This document shows positions 1-9,006 of a DNA stretch of 64,000 nucleotides, piece after piece. Numbering within the stretch: the first letter of the stretch is position 1; every line of letters begins with the position of its first letter. The translations under genes and the position numbers were made by a program. The DNA is from Bacteroides nordii WAL 11050 = JCM 12987 (GTDB lineage: Bacteria > Bacteroidota > Bacteroidia > Bacteroidales > Bacteroidaceae): positions 1 to 64,000 of the forward strand of contig BAJA01000025.1 in the NCBI GenBank assembly GCA_000613465.1, in the 5' to 3' direction. The notes under the pieces were generated by a model. That model was not told the DNA's origin, ran no database searches, and saw only the letters and a list, made by a program, of their open reading frames with translations.

Positions 1-1
1 G

Positions 2-508
2 GCTCTTGCCTATATAAACAGAGAGATTGTTTCTTTTGTGGAACAAGAATTGATTGTTACTGTTCTTTGTTCCGTACTGGTCTTTAATTTCTTCAATTTC
101 CGAAAGCGTGCAAAGTGTTTTGCCGGTGACGTAGGTTCTGTAAGTATAGCATTTATCGTTTTGTTTCTTATCGGTAAGCTGATAATCAAGACGGAGGATT
201 TCAGTTGGATTGTACTGTTAGTTGTGTATGGAGTAGATAGTGTACTTACCATTATTCATCGTCTGATGCTTCATGAGAATATAGGATTGCCGCATCGGAA
301 ACATCTGTATCAGATTATGGCAAATGAGCTAAAAGTACCCCATGTGGTCGTTTCTTTTGTATATATGGTGATACAAACATTGGTAATAGTGGGTTATTTC
401 TATTTCCAGGCGTATGGTTACTGGTATCTTTGGGGGAGTATACTCATGTTGAGCATACTTTATATTCTGTTTATGAAGAAATATTTCTATTTACATATCT
501 TCCATTGA
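2..508 (+). CDS. WecA/MraY-like undecaprenyl-phosphate sugar-1-phosphate transferase, 3' end
   Basis: The reading frame is open from base 2, so the true start lies left of the window. The visible C-terminal part has the family signature FAGDVGS near residue 40, an HRKHLYQ motif near residue 98, and several hydrophobic segments, as in glycosyltransferase family 4 (WecA/MraY-type) enzymes. These move a sugar-1-phosphate from a UDP-sugar to undecaprenyl phosphate at the inner membrane, the first step of O-antigen or capsule repeat-unit synthesis. Such a gene usually closes a capsule or surface-polysaccharide locus in Bacteroides, so such a locus probably lies upstream; that is inference. The last codons overlap by 18 bp the 3' end of the convergent ATPase gene. 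The sugar specificity cannot be read from this fragment. Confidence 0.82.
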   Translation, partial: ALAYINREIVSFVEQELIVTVLCSVLVFNFFNFRKRAKCFAGDVGSVSIAFIVLFLIGKLIIKTEDFSWIVLLVVYGVDSVLTIIHRLMLHENIGLPHRKHLYQIMANELKVPHVVVSFVYMVIQTLVIVGYFYFQAYGYWYLWGSILMLSILYILFMKKYFYLHIFH

Positions 509-1805
509 TAATCCCTGATAGATAATCTGATAATCATTAAGCCCCGCAGTTGTTTTAAAAACAATACCTTTTTCGCGCAAACGTTCCATATCTATATTTT
601 TTTTCTGACGCTTGATCTCAACAATGTTCGCGGTCTTATCAAATTCATTAATGGCAATGAGATCTATTTCATTCTCACCCCTTCGATCCCAGAATCCACC
701 AATTCGTGTATAGTTTTCTTGTTCTATAAAAAGCGTACGGAAGTATTTTTCTAATGCTAATCCGCTAAATGTTTCATAATCCCGCTCTATGATATTTCTT
801 AATTGCTTGTATGAACCTATTTCGATCAGGTAATTATACTTAAAAATAAACCTAAACCAAAAAGTTAGAAAGTTATCGGTTAAGCGATAACGAACATTTT
901 TAGTTTCTACTTTAGCCAGGATTGGAATCGTTTTTTCTATCAGATTGAAATCTTTTTCTAAACGGCTAAGGTAACCTCCAAGTTCCTTTTCGATGACAAC
1001 TTCTATTTTTGCACGAGTATTTTCTCCTCTTGCAATAGCTGCAAGTATAGAAAAATAGACTGCATAGTCCTTGCCAAACTCTTCTATTAAAGCATTTTTC
1101 TTCGGGTATAAACAGAGAGTCTTCTTTTATCATAAAGTCAAGCATTTTAGACTTGGTATAAGCTCCATTATCCATGAATAACTGAACATATTTGGCAACA
1201 CCACCTGTAAAAGCATAAAGGGCTAATAAATCTTCCGAATTGTATTGAGGAAAATAATCGGATAATATTTCCTTTAAAACATTTGTACGAAATGGCTTTA
1301 GGTGTATTTTAGCAGTGGCCCGACCAAATAGCGGCTCTTTATTATTTTCAAAGATTTTGTGCATTAGTGAATATATAGACCCGCTCAATAAAAGGTTGAT
1401 ATGACTTCTGTCTTTATTTATATCCCAGTAATGTTGCATTTCACTATATATGGAAGAATTTATATTGAAAAACTCCTGAAATTCATCAATAATGAGATTG
1501 AAAGGATGCTGTGCAGAGTATTCCATCAAAAAACGGAATAATTCAGCAAAAGAAGTCATGTTGCCATATATTGGAATACCTAATGTCTGAGTAGTTATCT
1601 CCTGAAAGTCATGTATAAGATCTGCTTCTGCTTTGCGAGCTACAAAAAAATATAAAGTGGGTTGATTGTGAGTGGCCTGAAGTAGTAGCTGAGTTTTACC
1701 AATACGACGACGACCGGTAATAATTGTCATCTGAGCATGTGAGTGGGAAGTTGCTTGAATATGACTCAACTTTTCCAGTTCGTTTTCTCTATTATAGAAT
1801 TTCAT
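491..1805 (-). CDS. DUF234-type AAA ATPase, frameshifted
   Basis: The first part has Walker A (TGRRRIGKTQLL, residues about 30-41) and Walker B (NLIIDEFQEFF, about 103-113), as in the archaeal-type ATPases common in Bacteroides. The frame breaks near 1091-1105, at a run of five A/T. Past the break the other frame continues with IEEFGKDYAVYFSILAAIA and a C-terminal DUF234-like nuclease-fold region (GENEIDLIAIN, VEIKRQK), ending at 491. The whole span is one base over a multiple of three, so either one base was gained or two were lost. Full length would be about 438 aa, normal for the family. The role is unknown; related proteins are often linked to mobile or selfish loci. The 3' end overlaps the convergent transferase gene. 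Confidence 0.8.
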
Positions 1806-1823
1806 ATAATTAAGTAATTTATA

Positions 1824-1862
1824 GTTCCGTAATGTACAGTTCCGTACTGAGTATTACGGAAC
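1824..1862. promoter_or_regulatory. Candidate operator: three TTCCGTA half-sites in the ATPase leader
   Basis: GTTCCGTAAT at 1824-1833 and its exact inverse ATTACGGAAC at 1853-1862 flank a third direct half-site GTTCCGT at 1839-1845. The array sits just downstream of the ATPase -7 box and before its start codon at 1805. It may be an operator or an RNA hairpin in the 5' leader. No regulator is assigned. Confidence 0.45.
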
Positions 1863-1869
1863 AAATATA
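1862..1869 (-). promoter_or_regulatory. -7 box (TATATTTG) for the ATPase gene
   Basis: On the minus strand the sequence reads TATATTTG, matching the Bacteroides TAnnTTTG consensus, about 57 bp before the ATPase start. No clear TTTG -33 element is seen at the expected spacing, so this is a partial match. Confidence 0.4.
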
Positions 1870-1968
1870 AGCATATATTTTTATTAAACGATATTGAAAA
1901 AGGAAATACTTCGTTATTAGTGATTTATAACTTTTCTGAGAGAAACAGCTTTACCTCCCTCTTTTTCG

Positions 1969-1999
1969 TTTGTCATCCGATAATAAACCCTCATCTTTG
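1969..1999 (+). promoter_or_regulatory. Promoter of the HU-like gene
   Basis: TTTG at 1969-1972 is followed after 19 bp by CATCTTTG at 1992-1999, one mismatch from the TAnnTTTG box. The start codon is 66 bp downstream. Spacing and both boxes fit the Bacteroides primary sigma factor. Confidence 0.55.
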
Positions 2000-2065
2000 C
2001 AATGTTGATCAACGAAACGTGTGAATGAAAAAAACGATTAGTAACATTAAAAAGAGGAGGTAATT

Positions 2066-2536
2066 ATGCCTTTATTTTACAGAGCGGTGCAATCTCCGAT
2101 GGCCAACAAGGCGGGAGCTAAATTATGGCATCTCAATCTGGTTAAAACCGGAACAACAGTAACTACTCAGCAATTGGCTGAGGTAATAGCGGAGAAATCA
2201 TCCCTTACGCCGGGTGATGTGCAGAATGTGGTACGTAACCTGATGTCTGCAATGCGGGAACAACTTCTGAACAGCCGTACGGTACGCCTGGATGGCTTGG
2301 GTACGTTTACAATGAAAGCCCGTACGCAGGGCAGGGGAGTAGAGAGTGCCGATAAGGTAAATCCGAATCAGATAACAGCTTTGAAATGCCAGTTTACGGC
2401 TGAGTATACTCGCCCGGCAGCTATTGGTACCACACGTGCCCTGTTGCAAGGTGTACAGTTTGTGCATGCTGATTTGCTGAAGAGCATGACCGACGGGGGA
2501 AACCCAGGCGGTGAGGGTGAAGACCCTTCTATTTAG
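2066..2536 (+). CDS. HU-HIG family DNA-binding protein
   Basis: This 156-aa protein matches the Bacteroidetes-specific HU-like family (HU-HIG). It has an N-terminal extension, a central histone-like fold around residues 30-110 (QLAEVIAEKSSLTPGDVQNVV, then VRLDGLGTFTMKAR), and a Gly/Glu-rich tail. It probably bends or coats DNA in the nucleoid; the exact role is not known. The start is supported by a strong AGGAGG at 2055-2060, five bases before ATG, which is unusual in this group, where most starts lack such a site. A tiny ORF follows 77 bp downstream, as often seen with this family. Confidence 0.85.
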   Translation: MPLFYRAVQSPMANKAGAKLWHLNLVKTGTTVTTQQLAEVIAEKSSLTPGDVQNVVRNLMSAMREQLLNSRTVRLDGLGTFTMKARTQGRGVESADKVNPNQITALKCQFTAEYTRPAAIGTTRALLQGVQFVHADLLKSMTDGGNPGGEGEDPSI

Positions 2537-2576
2537 TTGAAAATTGAAAGTTGAGAGTTGAAAGTTGGCTGCGCGG
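2537..2576. repeat. Short-tandem-repeat intergenic element (single arm)
   Basis: Starting one base after the HU-like stop codon, AAAGTTG-type heptamers repeat about four times and run into GGCTGCGC, the core sequence shared with the other gap elements. The inverted second arm is missing, so this looks like a half element. Confidence 0.5.
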
Positions 2577-2613
2577 CACTTGATACCCTATTAAATTAAA
2601 ATGAGAGAGGAAA

Positions 2614-2700
2614 ATGAAAAAGACGATTTGGAATACGATTTTGAAAGTGGTTATAGCTGTGGCAAGTGCTTGGCTGGTGTATTTGGCGGACAGGCTATGA
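2614..2700 (+). CDS. Smalltalk-like 28-aa hydrophobic peptide
   Basis: ATG at 2614 opens a 28-aa ORF (MKKTIWNTILKVVIAVAS...) with a charged start and a hydrophobic core. Its position just after an HU-HIG gene and its MKKxxWxxIL start match the 'smalltalk' tiny proteins of Bacteroides, whose function is unknown. The C-terminus is atypical. In the +2 frame the DNA reads GVFGGQAMMA before a stop, closer to what I recall for such proteins, so a frameshift is possible here too. The gene is followed by a clear terminator. Confidence 0.5.
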   Translation: MKKTIWNTILKVVIAVASAWLVYLADRL

Positions 2701-2732
2701 TGGCTTAGCGGACAAATAGATATAAATAAGAG

Positions 2733-2769
2733 ATCGCCCGGTTCATTCTTAGGAGTGAATCGGGCGATT
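2733..2769 (+). terminator. Rho-independent terminator after the HU-like/small-peptide pair
   Basis: ATCGCCCG at 2733-2740 pairs with CGGGCGAT at 2761-2768, extended by GTTCATTC/GAGTGAAT, and is followed by TTTTTG. It ends the HU-like operon just before the convergent tex gene. Confidence 0.8.
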
Positions 2770-2798
2770 TTTGTTTTAAGATAATCAAGATATTTGCG

Positions 2799-4931
2799 TT
2801 AGCTTTGCTCTACACCAATCATCGTTAATTGTATGCGTTTTCGTTCATTATCTACGCTCATAACTTTCACCATAACTTGCTGATGGATAGATACTACTTC
2901 GGTGGGATCGGAAATGAAACGTTCGGCTAATTGCGAGAGGTGCACCAGTCCGTTCTCTTTGATACCTATATCTACAAAGGCGCCAAAGTTGGTAATATTA
3001 CCAACGATTCCCGGAAGTATCATTCCTTCACGGAGGTCATTGATGGTACGTACATTCTTATCAAATTCAAAAGCTTTGATCGTCTGGCGTGGATCACGTC
3101 CCGGCTTTTCAAGCTCCTGCATGATGTCTTGTAGAGTAGGCATACCCACTGTTGGAGTGACGTAAGCTGATACATTGATTTTGCTACGTAACTCTTTATT
3201 AGTAATCAATTCAGCAACACTACATTTCATATCTTTAGCCATTTGCTCTACGATGCAATAACTTTCGGGATGTACGGCTGTATTGTCCAAAGGATTCTTG
3301 GCTTGTGGAATACGAAGGAAGCCGGCACATTGCTCAAATGCTTTTGCACCCATGCGGGGAACTTTCATTAATGCTTTACGTGAATCGAAAGCACCGTTTT
3401 CGGCACGATAGTTTACTATATTTTGTGCCAACTGTGGTCCTAATCCGGAGATATAGGTCAACAGATGACTACTGGCTGTATTGAGGTTAACGCCTACCAG
3501 GTTTACGCAATTCTCTACTGTCTGATCAAGTGCCTTTTTTAGTTTGGTTTGGTCTACATCGTGCTGATACTGTCCCACACCGATGGATTTCGGATCAATT
3601 TTTACCAGTTCGGCAAGCGGATCCATTAATCGGCGTCCTATTGAAACGGCACCACGTACGGTTACGTCATATTCGGGGAACTCATCACGGGCTATTTTAG
3701 AAGCTGAATAGATGGAAGCACCTTGCTCACTGACAACAAATACCTGTAAGGGACGGTCGAATTGCTGGGTGGTAACAAAGAATTCCGTTTCCCGGCTGGC
3801 TGTACCGTTTCCGATGGCGATGGCATCTATTTGATAGGCTTCTACCATTTTACGTAGCTTGGCTGCGGCCTCTTTCTTCTTATCTACCGGTGGATGAGGA
3901 TAGATATTTTCATTATGCAGCAGATTGCCCTGTGCATCCATACATACTACCTTACATCCTGTACGGAATCCGGGATCTATACCCAATACCCGTTTCTGCC
4001 CCAATGGCGGGGCAAGGAGCAATTGGCGAAGATTCTCGGCAAATACACGGATCGCTTCTTCGTCGGCTTTCTCCTTTGTCATAGTGGCAAATTCGGTTTC
4101 GATAGAGGGCTTTAGTAGTCGTTTGTAAGAGTCTTGTACCGCTTCTGCTACTTGTCGGGCGCATTCGTTATTGCTACGAACGAACTGGCGTTCGAGCCTC
4201 TCGATGCATTCCTCGTCATCCGGGGTAATAGATACCTTTAGCAAACCTTCTGCTTCGGCACGGCGGATGGCTAATAATCGATGCGAAGTGCAACGCTTTA
4301 ATGGTTCGGAAAAATCAAAGTAGTCGCGGTATTTTGCAGCTTCCTCTTCTTTACCTTTCACCACTTTGGCACTGATTATAGCCTGACGATTGAATTGGTT
4401 ACGTATGGCATTACGGGCACGTTCGTCTTCATTAACCTGTTCGGCTATAATATCGCGCGCACCTTTCAGAGCATCTTCCACATCTTTCACGTCTCCTTTT
4501 ACAAAGGTGGCAGCTTTAACATCAAGATTATTTTCGCGTTGTAGCATCAATACCATTGCAAGGGGTTCAAGCCCTTTTTGGCGAGCGACTTCCGCTCTGG
4601 TTTTACGTTTGGGCTTATAGGGGAGGTAGATGTCTTCCAATTCAGTAGTATCCCAGGTGCTTTCAATACGTTTTTGCAGTTCGGCAGTCAGTTTACTCTG
4701 TTCGTTGATAGTGGTGAGAATGGTTTCTTTACGCTTGACTATCTCACAGAGTTTGTCGTACTGGTTTTTTATGTTTTCTACTTGTACCTCATCCAGGCCT
4801 CCTGTAGCTTCTTTACGATAACGGCTGATAAAAGGAATGGTAGCGCCGTCTTTTAGTAGATTCAAAGTGTTATTGACCTGCTTCTCTGATATATTCAAAG
4901 CAGCAGAAATCATCTTGTGAAATAATTCCAT
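2799..4931 (-). CDS. tex: Tex-type RNA-binding transcription accessory protein (S1 domain)
   Basis: The 710-aa product matches Tex. It has an N-terminal helical region with YLPYKPKRKTRAEVARQKGLEPLA near residue 100, a YqgF/RNase H-like fold (LGIDPGFRTGCKVV, about 320), tandem helix-hairpin-helix motifs (ISGLGPQLAQNIVNYR, about 495) and a C-terminal S1 RNA-binding domain (LREGMILPGIVGNITNFGAF, about 635). Tex binds nucleic acid and acts in transcription. The start is placed at the ATG ending at 4931 (MELFHKMIS); an upstream in-frame ATG would add 12 residues not typical of the family and would overlap the promoter. It is divergent from the sensor kinase gene. Confidence 0.93.
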   Translation of the reverse strand: MELFHKMISAALNISEKQVNNTLNLLKDGATIPFISRYRKEATGGLDEVQVENIKNQYDKLCEIVKRKETILTTINEQSKLTAELQKRIESTWDTTELEDIYLPYKPKRKTRAEVARQKGLEPLAMVLMLQRENNLDVKAATFVKGDVKDVEDALKGARDIIAEQVNEDERARNAIRNQFNRQAIISAKVVKGKEEEAAKYRDYFDFSEPLKRCTSHRLLAIRRAEAEGLLKVSITPDDEECIERLERQFVRSNNECARQVAEAVQDSYKRLLKPSIETEFATMTKEKADEEAIRVFAENLRQLLLAPPLGQKRVLGIDPGFRTGCKVVCMDAQGNLLHNENIYPHPPVDKKKEAAAKLRKMVEAYQIDAIAIGNGTASRETEFFVTTQQFDRPLQVFVVSEQGASIYSASKIARDEFPEYDVTVRGAVSIGRRLMDPLAELVKIDPKSIGVGQYQHDVDQTKLKKALDQTVENCVNLVGVNLNTASSHLLTYISGLGPQLAQNIVNYRAENGAFDSRKALMKVPRMGAKAFEQCAGFLRIPQAKNPLDNTAVHPESYCIVEQMAKDMKCSVAELITNKELRSKINVSAYVTPTVGMPTLQDIMQELEKPGRDPRQTIKAFEFDKNVRTINDLREGMILPGIVGNITNFGAFVDIGIKENGLVHLSQLAERFISDPTEVVSIHQQVMVKVMSVDNERKRIQLTMIGVEQS

Positions 4932-4956
4932 AAATGTTTTTATAATGATTCGTTGA

Positions 4957-4964
4957 CAAATGTA
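4957..4964 (-). promoter_or_regulatory. -7 box (TACATTTG) for tex
   Basis: Minus-strand TACATTTG fits TAnnTTTG and lies 26 bp before the tex ATG. A TTG sits about 23 bp further upstream, slightly beyond the usual 19-21 bp spacing. Confidence 0.4.
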
Positions 4965-4997
4965 CATATTAATCTCCTATTAATTGCCAACTTTTAG

Positions 4998-5005
4998 TAT
5001 ATTTG
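4998..5005 (+). promoter_or_regulatory. -7 box (TATATTTG) for the sensor kinase gene
   Basis: TATATTTG fits the Bacteroides -7 consensus and lies 30 bp before the chosen ATG at 5035, which favours that start over the upstream TTG at 4984. No good -33 box is seen. Confidence 0.4.
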
Positions 5006-5034
5006 CGGCAACAAAAAAACGCGTATATATAAAT

Positions 5035-6948
5035 ATGTTGCCATATATCCGATATGTCTTTTCCTTCCTCCTTCCCATTGTTTTTCTTTGGCCAGTGGCG
5101 GGCTATGCAGCTCAGGATACCCGGTCTATTCTGATTATTTGCTCTTATAATCCGGCCGCTCATCAGACTTCGGTAACCATCTCCGATTTCATGGATGAAT
5201 ATACAAGATGCGGTGGTAAGTACAATATTGAGATTGAGAATATGAACTGCAAAAGTTTCTCGGAGGCTCCTCAGTGGAAGGGAATGATGCATCAGATACT
5301 TTCTAAATATACGGGTACTCAACGGCCGGAGCTTATTATCTTATTGGGGCAGGAGGCATGGGCGTCTTATTTATCACAGGAAGACTCATTGGTGGCACAA
5401 ATACCGGCTATGTGCAGTTTGACCAGCCGTAATGCAGTGATTTTGCCGGAAGATACAATCAACCTGAAAGAATGGATGCCGGAGTCTGTAGATTTCTTTT
5501 CTGATGATCTCGGACACCACAAAGTGAAGGCGGGCTTTGTTTACGAATATGACATTGAGGCTAATATTCAATTACTTAAACACTTCTATCCCGATACACG
5601 TCATATCGCTTTCATATCCGATAATACGTATGGGGGAGTTGCCATGCAGGCACTTGTGAGAGAAAAAATGAAGAAGTTCCCGGAGATGGATTTGATATTG
5701 TTGGACGGGCGTTCCAATACAATTTATACGATACTGGATCAGTTTCAGAAGTTACCCGAAAACACGGCGGTCATGGTGGGTACCTGGCGTGTGGATATGA
5801 ATGAGAGCTATTTTATGCGTAATGCCACTTATATGATGATGGAGGCTAATCCCACAGTACCTGCTTTTACTCCGGCTTCCATTGGACTGGGTTATTGGGC
5901 TGTAGGCGGGGTAATTCCTGCATACCGTTCTTTTGGTCGCGAAATGGCTCGTGAAGCCATTCGTTTGCTTGACAATCCGAAAGATACAGTCAGTCATGTA
6001 GAGATAGTAGGCAGCAAGGCTGTGCTTGACTATAAAAAAGTGAAAGAATTGAAACTGGATACAAAATCTTTGCCTTTTCATGTGGAAATTGTTGGCAAGC
6101 CTGTATCATTCTATCAGGAATATATGTATCAGATATGGGCGGCAATCAGCATATTTGTAATATTGGCAGGAGGACTGATCATTTCACTCTTTTTCTATTT
6201 CAGAACAAAGCGTTTGAAGGACGACTTGCAAAGATCGGAAGTAGATTTGCGTGAAGCCAAAGATCGTGCCGAAGAATCCAATCGGCTGAAGAGTGCCTTC
6301 TTGGCCAATATGAGCCATGAGATACGTACTCCGCTGAATGCTATTGTGGGCTTTTCGGATGTGTTGACCGCCGAAGGAAGTTCTGACGAAGATAGAAAGG
6401 GGTATTCGGAAATTATTAAATCCAATTCAGACCTGTTGCTTCGATTAATAAATGATATACTTGATCTCTCCCGGCTCGATGCAGACAGGGTGAAGATGAC
6501 GAAAGAACCTTGTGATGTAGTTCAGTTGTGCCGGCAGGTATTGACTTCAGTAAATTTTTCCCGTAAATCCAATAATAAGTTTGTGTTCACCAGTAAGTAT
6601 GAGGATTTTGTAATCAATACGGACGTACAGCGGTTGCAGCAAGTTATTATTAATCTGCTTTCCAATTCTGCTAAATTTACACAAGATGGTGTTATTACTT
6701 TGGACTTTTCGGTGGATAAAGGGCGGAAGTTAGCCTTTTTCTCTGTGACTGATACTGGTTGCGGCATTCCAAAGGAGAAACAAAAGTTAGTATTTGAACG
6801 CTTTGAAAAATTAGACGAATATGCACAAGGGACAGGATTGGGATTGTCCATCTGTAAACTTACTGTTGAGAAATGGGGTGGTGAGATATGGGTGGATCCG
6901 GACTATACCGAAGGAGCCCGTTTTGTATTTTCAATGCCGGTCACATAG
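5035..6948 (+). CDS. Membrane sensor histidine kinase with periplasmic ABC-substrate-binding-like domain
   Basis: The 637-aa protein has a signal peptide (residues 1-25). A large periplasmic region of about 300 residues resembles type 1 periplasmic binding proteins (SILIICSYNPAAHQ...). One membrane segment follows near 368-392, then a HisKA domain with FLANMSHEIRTPLNAIVGFSD (His near 425) and an HATPase domain with NLLSNSAKFT, DTGCGIP and GTGLGLSIC. There is no receiver domain and no partner regulator next door, so the response regulator is elsewhere. The ligand is unknown. The ATG at 5035 is preferred because it begins a proper signal peptide. Confidence 0.88.
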   Translation: MLPYIRYVFSFLLPIVFLWPVAGYAAQDTRSILIICSYNPAAHQTSVTISDFMDEYTRCGGKYNIEIENMNCKSFSEAPQWKGMMHQILSKYTGTQRPELIILLGQEAWASYLSQEDSLVAQIPAMCSLTSRNAVILPEDTINLKEWMPESVDFFSDDLGHHKVKAGFVYEYDIEANIQLLKHFYPDTRHIAFISDNTYGGVAMQALVREKMKKFPEMDLILLDGRSNTIYTILDQFQKLPENTAVMVGTWRVDMNESYFMRNATYMMMEANPTVPAFTPASIGLGYWAVGGVIPAYRSFGREMAREAIRLLDNPKDTVSHVEIVGSKAVLDYKKVKELKLDTKSLPFHVEIVGKPVSFYQEYMYQIWAAISIFVILAGGLIISLFFYFRTKRLKDDLQRSEVDLREAKDRAEESNRLKSAFLANMSHEIRTPLNAIVGFSDVLTAEGSSDEDRKGYSEIIKSNSDLLLRLINDILDLSRLDADRVKMTKEPCDVVQLCRQVLTSVNFSRKSNNKFVFTSKYEDFVINTDVQRLQQVIINLLSNSAKFTQDGVITLDFSVDKGRKLAFFSVTDTGCGIPKEKQKLVFERFEKLDEYAQGTGLGLSICKLTVEKWGGEIWVDPDYTEGARFVFSMPVT

Positions 6949-7146
6949 GGAGAAGTTATAGGGAGAAGTTATAGGGTTATAGGGTTATAAAGAGTTATAT
7001 AATGTGATGACCACATAACTCTTTTAAAATCAATAACGCCAATATCGTAATTATAACATTATAACTTTATAACTCTATAACATTATAACCCTATAACCCT
7101 ATAACATTATAACTCTATAACATTATAACCCTATAACATTATAATC
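6949..7146. repeat. Intergenic tandem-repeat element with inverted arms
   Basis: The left arm repeats AGTTATAGGG-type units. After a central hairpin (AAGAGTTAT near 6988 with ATAACTCTT near 7014), the right arm repeats CTATAACATTATAAC-type units that are the reverse complement of the left. It fills the gap between two co-directional genes. It lacks the CATGCGG/GCGCAGCC core of its relatives. Confidence 0.65.
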
Positions 7147-7148
7147 TT

Positions 7149-8882
7149 ATGAAAAGAATTGTTTCTATTTATACCTTGCTGTTATGCTTTATGTTGGCGT
7201 TGCCGGCACAAGAGCGTGAGGTGAAATTGAAAATTGTACAGACCAGTGATGTACATGGTAATTATTATCCCTATAATTTCATTACCCAAAAAGAATGGGG
7301 AGGAAGTCTGGCACGTATTTATGCATTGGTGCAGAAGGAGCGTGAGACTTACAAAGATAATCTTATTCTGCTTGATAACGGTGATATATTGCAAGGCCAG
7401 CCTACCGCTTATTATTATAATTATATAGATACGGTTTCTCCTCATCTCTGTGCCGAGATGATGAACTATATGAAGTATGATGCCGGTAACATGGGAAATC
7501 ATGATGTAGAAACCGGTCGCGGCGTTTTTGATCGTTGGATTGGCGAATGCAATTTTCCTGTGCTTGGTGCAAACATTATTGATACTGCCACTGGTGAAAC
7601 TCATCTGAAACCTTATAAAGTATTAGAACGGGACGGAGTTAAAATAGTAGTATTGGGCATGATTACTCCTGCTATTCCTGCATGGCTTTCTGAAAATTTG
7701 TGGCAGGGACTTCGCTTCGATGATATGGAGCAAACGGCACAGAAATGGATGAAGATTATCCGTGAGAAAGAGAATCCGGATATTGTAGTCGGGCTTTTCC
7801 ATGCCGGGCAGGATGCTTTTCGTATGTCTGGTAAATATAATGAGAATGCATCACTGAATGTGGCAAAAAATGTTTCCGGTTTTGATATTGTACTGATGGG
7901 GCATGATCATGCCCGTGAGTGTAAAAAGATTATGAATGTTGCGGGTGATTCTGTGTTGGTTATTGATCCGGCCAGTAATGGAATTGTAGTTTCCAGTGTG
8001 GATGTGACGGTAAAACTGAAAGATGGAAAAGTGCAGAGCAAGCAGATTGAAGGAGTGCTTACTCCCACAGAGGACTATGGTATCAGTGAGGATTTTATAA
8101 AAGAATTTGCTCCTCAGTATAATGCAGTAGAGCAGTTTGTATCAAAAAAGATAGGTACTTTTACTGAAGATATATCTACCCGTCCGGCCTATTTTGGTCC
8201 TTCGGCTTTTATTGATTTTATTCATTCCCTGCAACTTGATATATCCGGTGCTGATATTTCTTTTACTGCTCCGCTGTCATTTGATGCCGAGATTAAAAAA
8301 GGTGATATTCATGTCAGCGATATGTTCAATTTATATAAGTATGAGAATATGCTTTATGTGATGACACTTTCCGGCAGGGAGATAAAAGACGTTCTTGAAG
8401 CTTCTTATTATATGTGGACTAATCAGATGAAATCTCCCAATGATCATCTGTTGTGGTTTAAGAAGAAACGTCGTGAAGGAGCAGAAGATCGTGCTTCGTT
8501 TCAGAACTTCAGCTTTAATTTTGATTCTGCTGCGGGCATCATTTATACAGTAGATGTTACGAAACCCCAAGGGGAAAAAGTGACGATTATCAGTATGGCA
8601 GACGGTACTCCTTTCAGCACGGATAAGATTTATAAGGTTGCTCTCAACTCTTATCGTGGCAATGGGGGAGGTGAACTGCTGACAAAAGGTGCAGGTATCC
8701 CTCAGAATGAGTTGAAAGACCGTATTATCTTTTCCACAGATAAAGATTTACGCTACTATCTGATGAATTACATTGAGAAGAAAGGTACGCTCGATCCTCG
8801 TGCTTTGAATCAGTGGAAGTTTATTCCAGAAGATTGGACGGTGCCGGCTGCAGAGAGAGATTATAAAAAACTGTTTAAATAG
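7149..8882 (+). CDS. Periplasmic 5'-nucleotidase / 2',3'-cyclic phosphodiesterase (UshA-like)
   Basis: The 577-aa protein starts with a signal peptide cleaved near residue 20. The N-terminal metallophosphatase domain has metal ligands in SDVHG (D34, H36), LDNGD (about 75-79), GNHD (about 116-119) and MGHDH (about 255). The C-terminal 5'-nucleotidase domain begins near residue 340 (ISGADISFTAPLSF). Enzymes of this kind strip phosphate from nucleotides or cyclic nucleotides in the periplasm to recover phosphate and nucleosides. The ATG follows directly on the upstream repeat element. The exact substrate cannot be fixed by sequence. Confidence 0.9.
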   Translation: MKRIVSIYTLLLCFMLALPAQEREVKLKIVQTSDVHGNYYPYNFITQKEWGGSLARIYALVQKERETYKDNLILLDNGDILQGQPTAYYYNYIDTVSPHLCAEMMNYMKYDAGNMGNHDVETGRGVFDRWIGECNFPVLGANIIDTATGETHLKPYKVLERDGVKIVVLGMITPAIPAWLSENLWQGLRFDDMEQTAQKWMKIIREKENPDIVVGLFHAGQDAFRMSGKYNENASLNVAKNVSGFDIVLMGHDHARECKKIMNVAGDSVLVIDPASNGIVVSSVDVTVKLKDGKVQSKQIEGVLTPTEDYGISEDFIKEFAPQYNAVEQFVSKKIGTFTEDISTRPAYFGPSAFIDFIHSLQLDISGADISFTAPLSFDAEIKKGDIHVSDMFNLYKYENMLYVMTLSGREIKDVLEASYYMWTNQMKSPNDHLLWFKKKRREGAEDRASFQNFSFNFDSAAGIIYTVDVTKPQGEKVTIISMADGTPFSTDKIYKVALNSYRGNGGGELLTKGAGIPQNELKDRIIFSTDKDLRYYLMNYIEKKGTLDPRALNQWKFIPEDWTVPAAERDYKKLFK

Positions 8883-8998
8883 TGGTAAGTGATTAGTGGT
8901 AAGTGATTAGTTCCATGCGGACTATAGTGTAGTTGTTAATCACTATTCACTATTCACTAATCACTAATCACTAATCACTTATCACTAATCACTAATTA
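8883..8998. repeat. Intergenic element with GTGATTA arms and conserved core
   Basis: The left arm holds tandem AAGTGATTAGTGGT units. The core reads CCATGCGGACTATAG. The right arm holds about seven ACTAATCACTA-type units, the inverse complement of the left. It starts right after the nucleotidase stop codon and ends just before the next gene. Confidence 0.7.
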
Positions 8999-9006
8999 TT
9001 CTTGTT

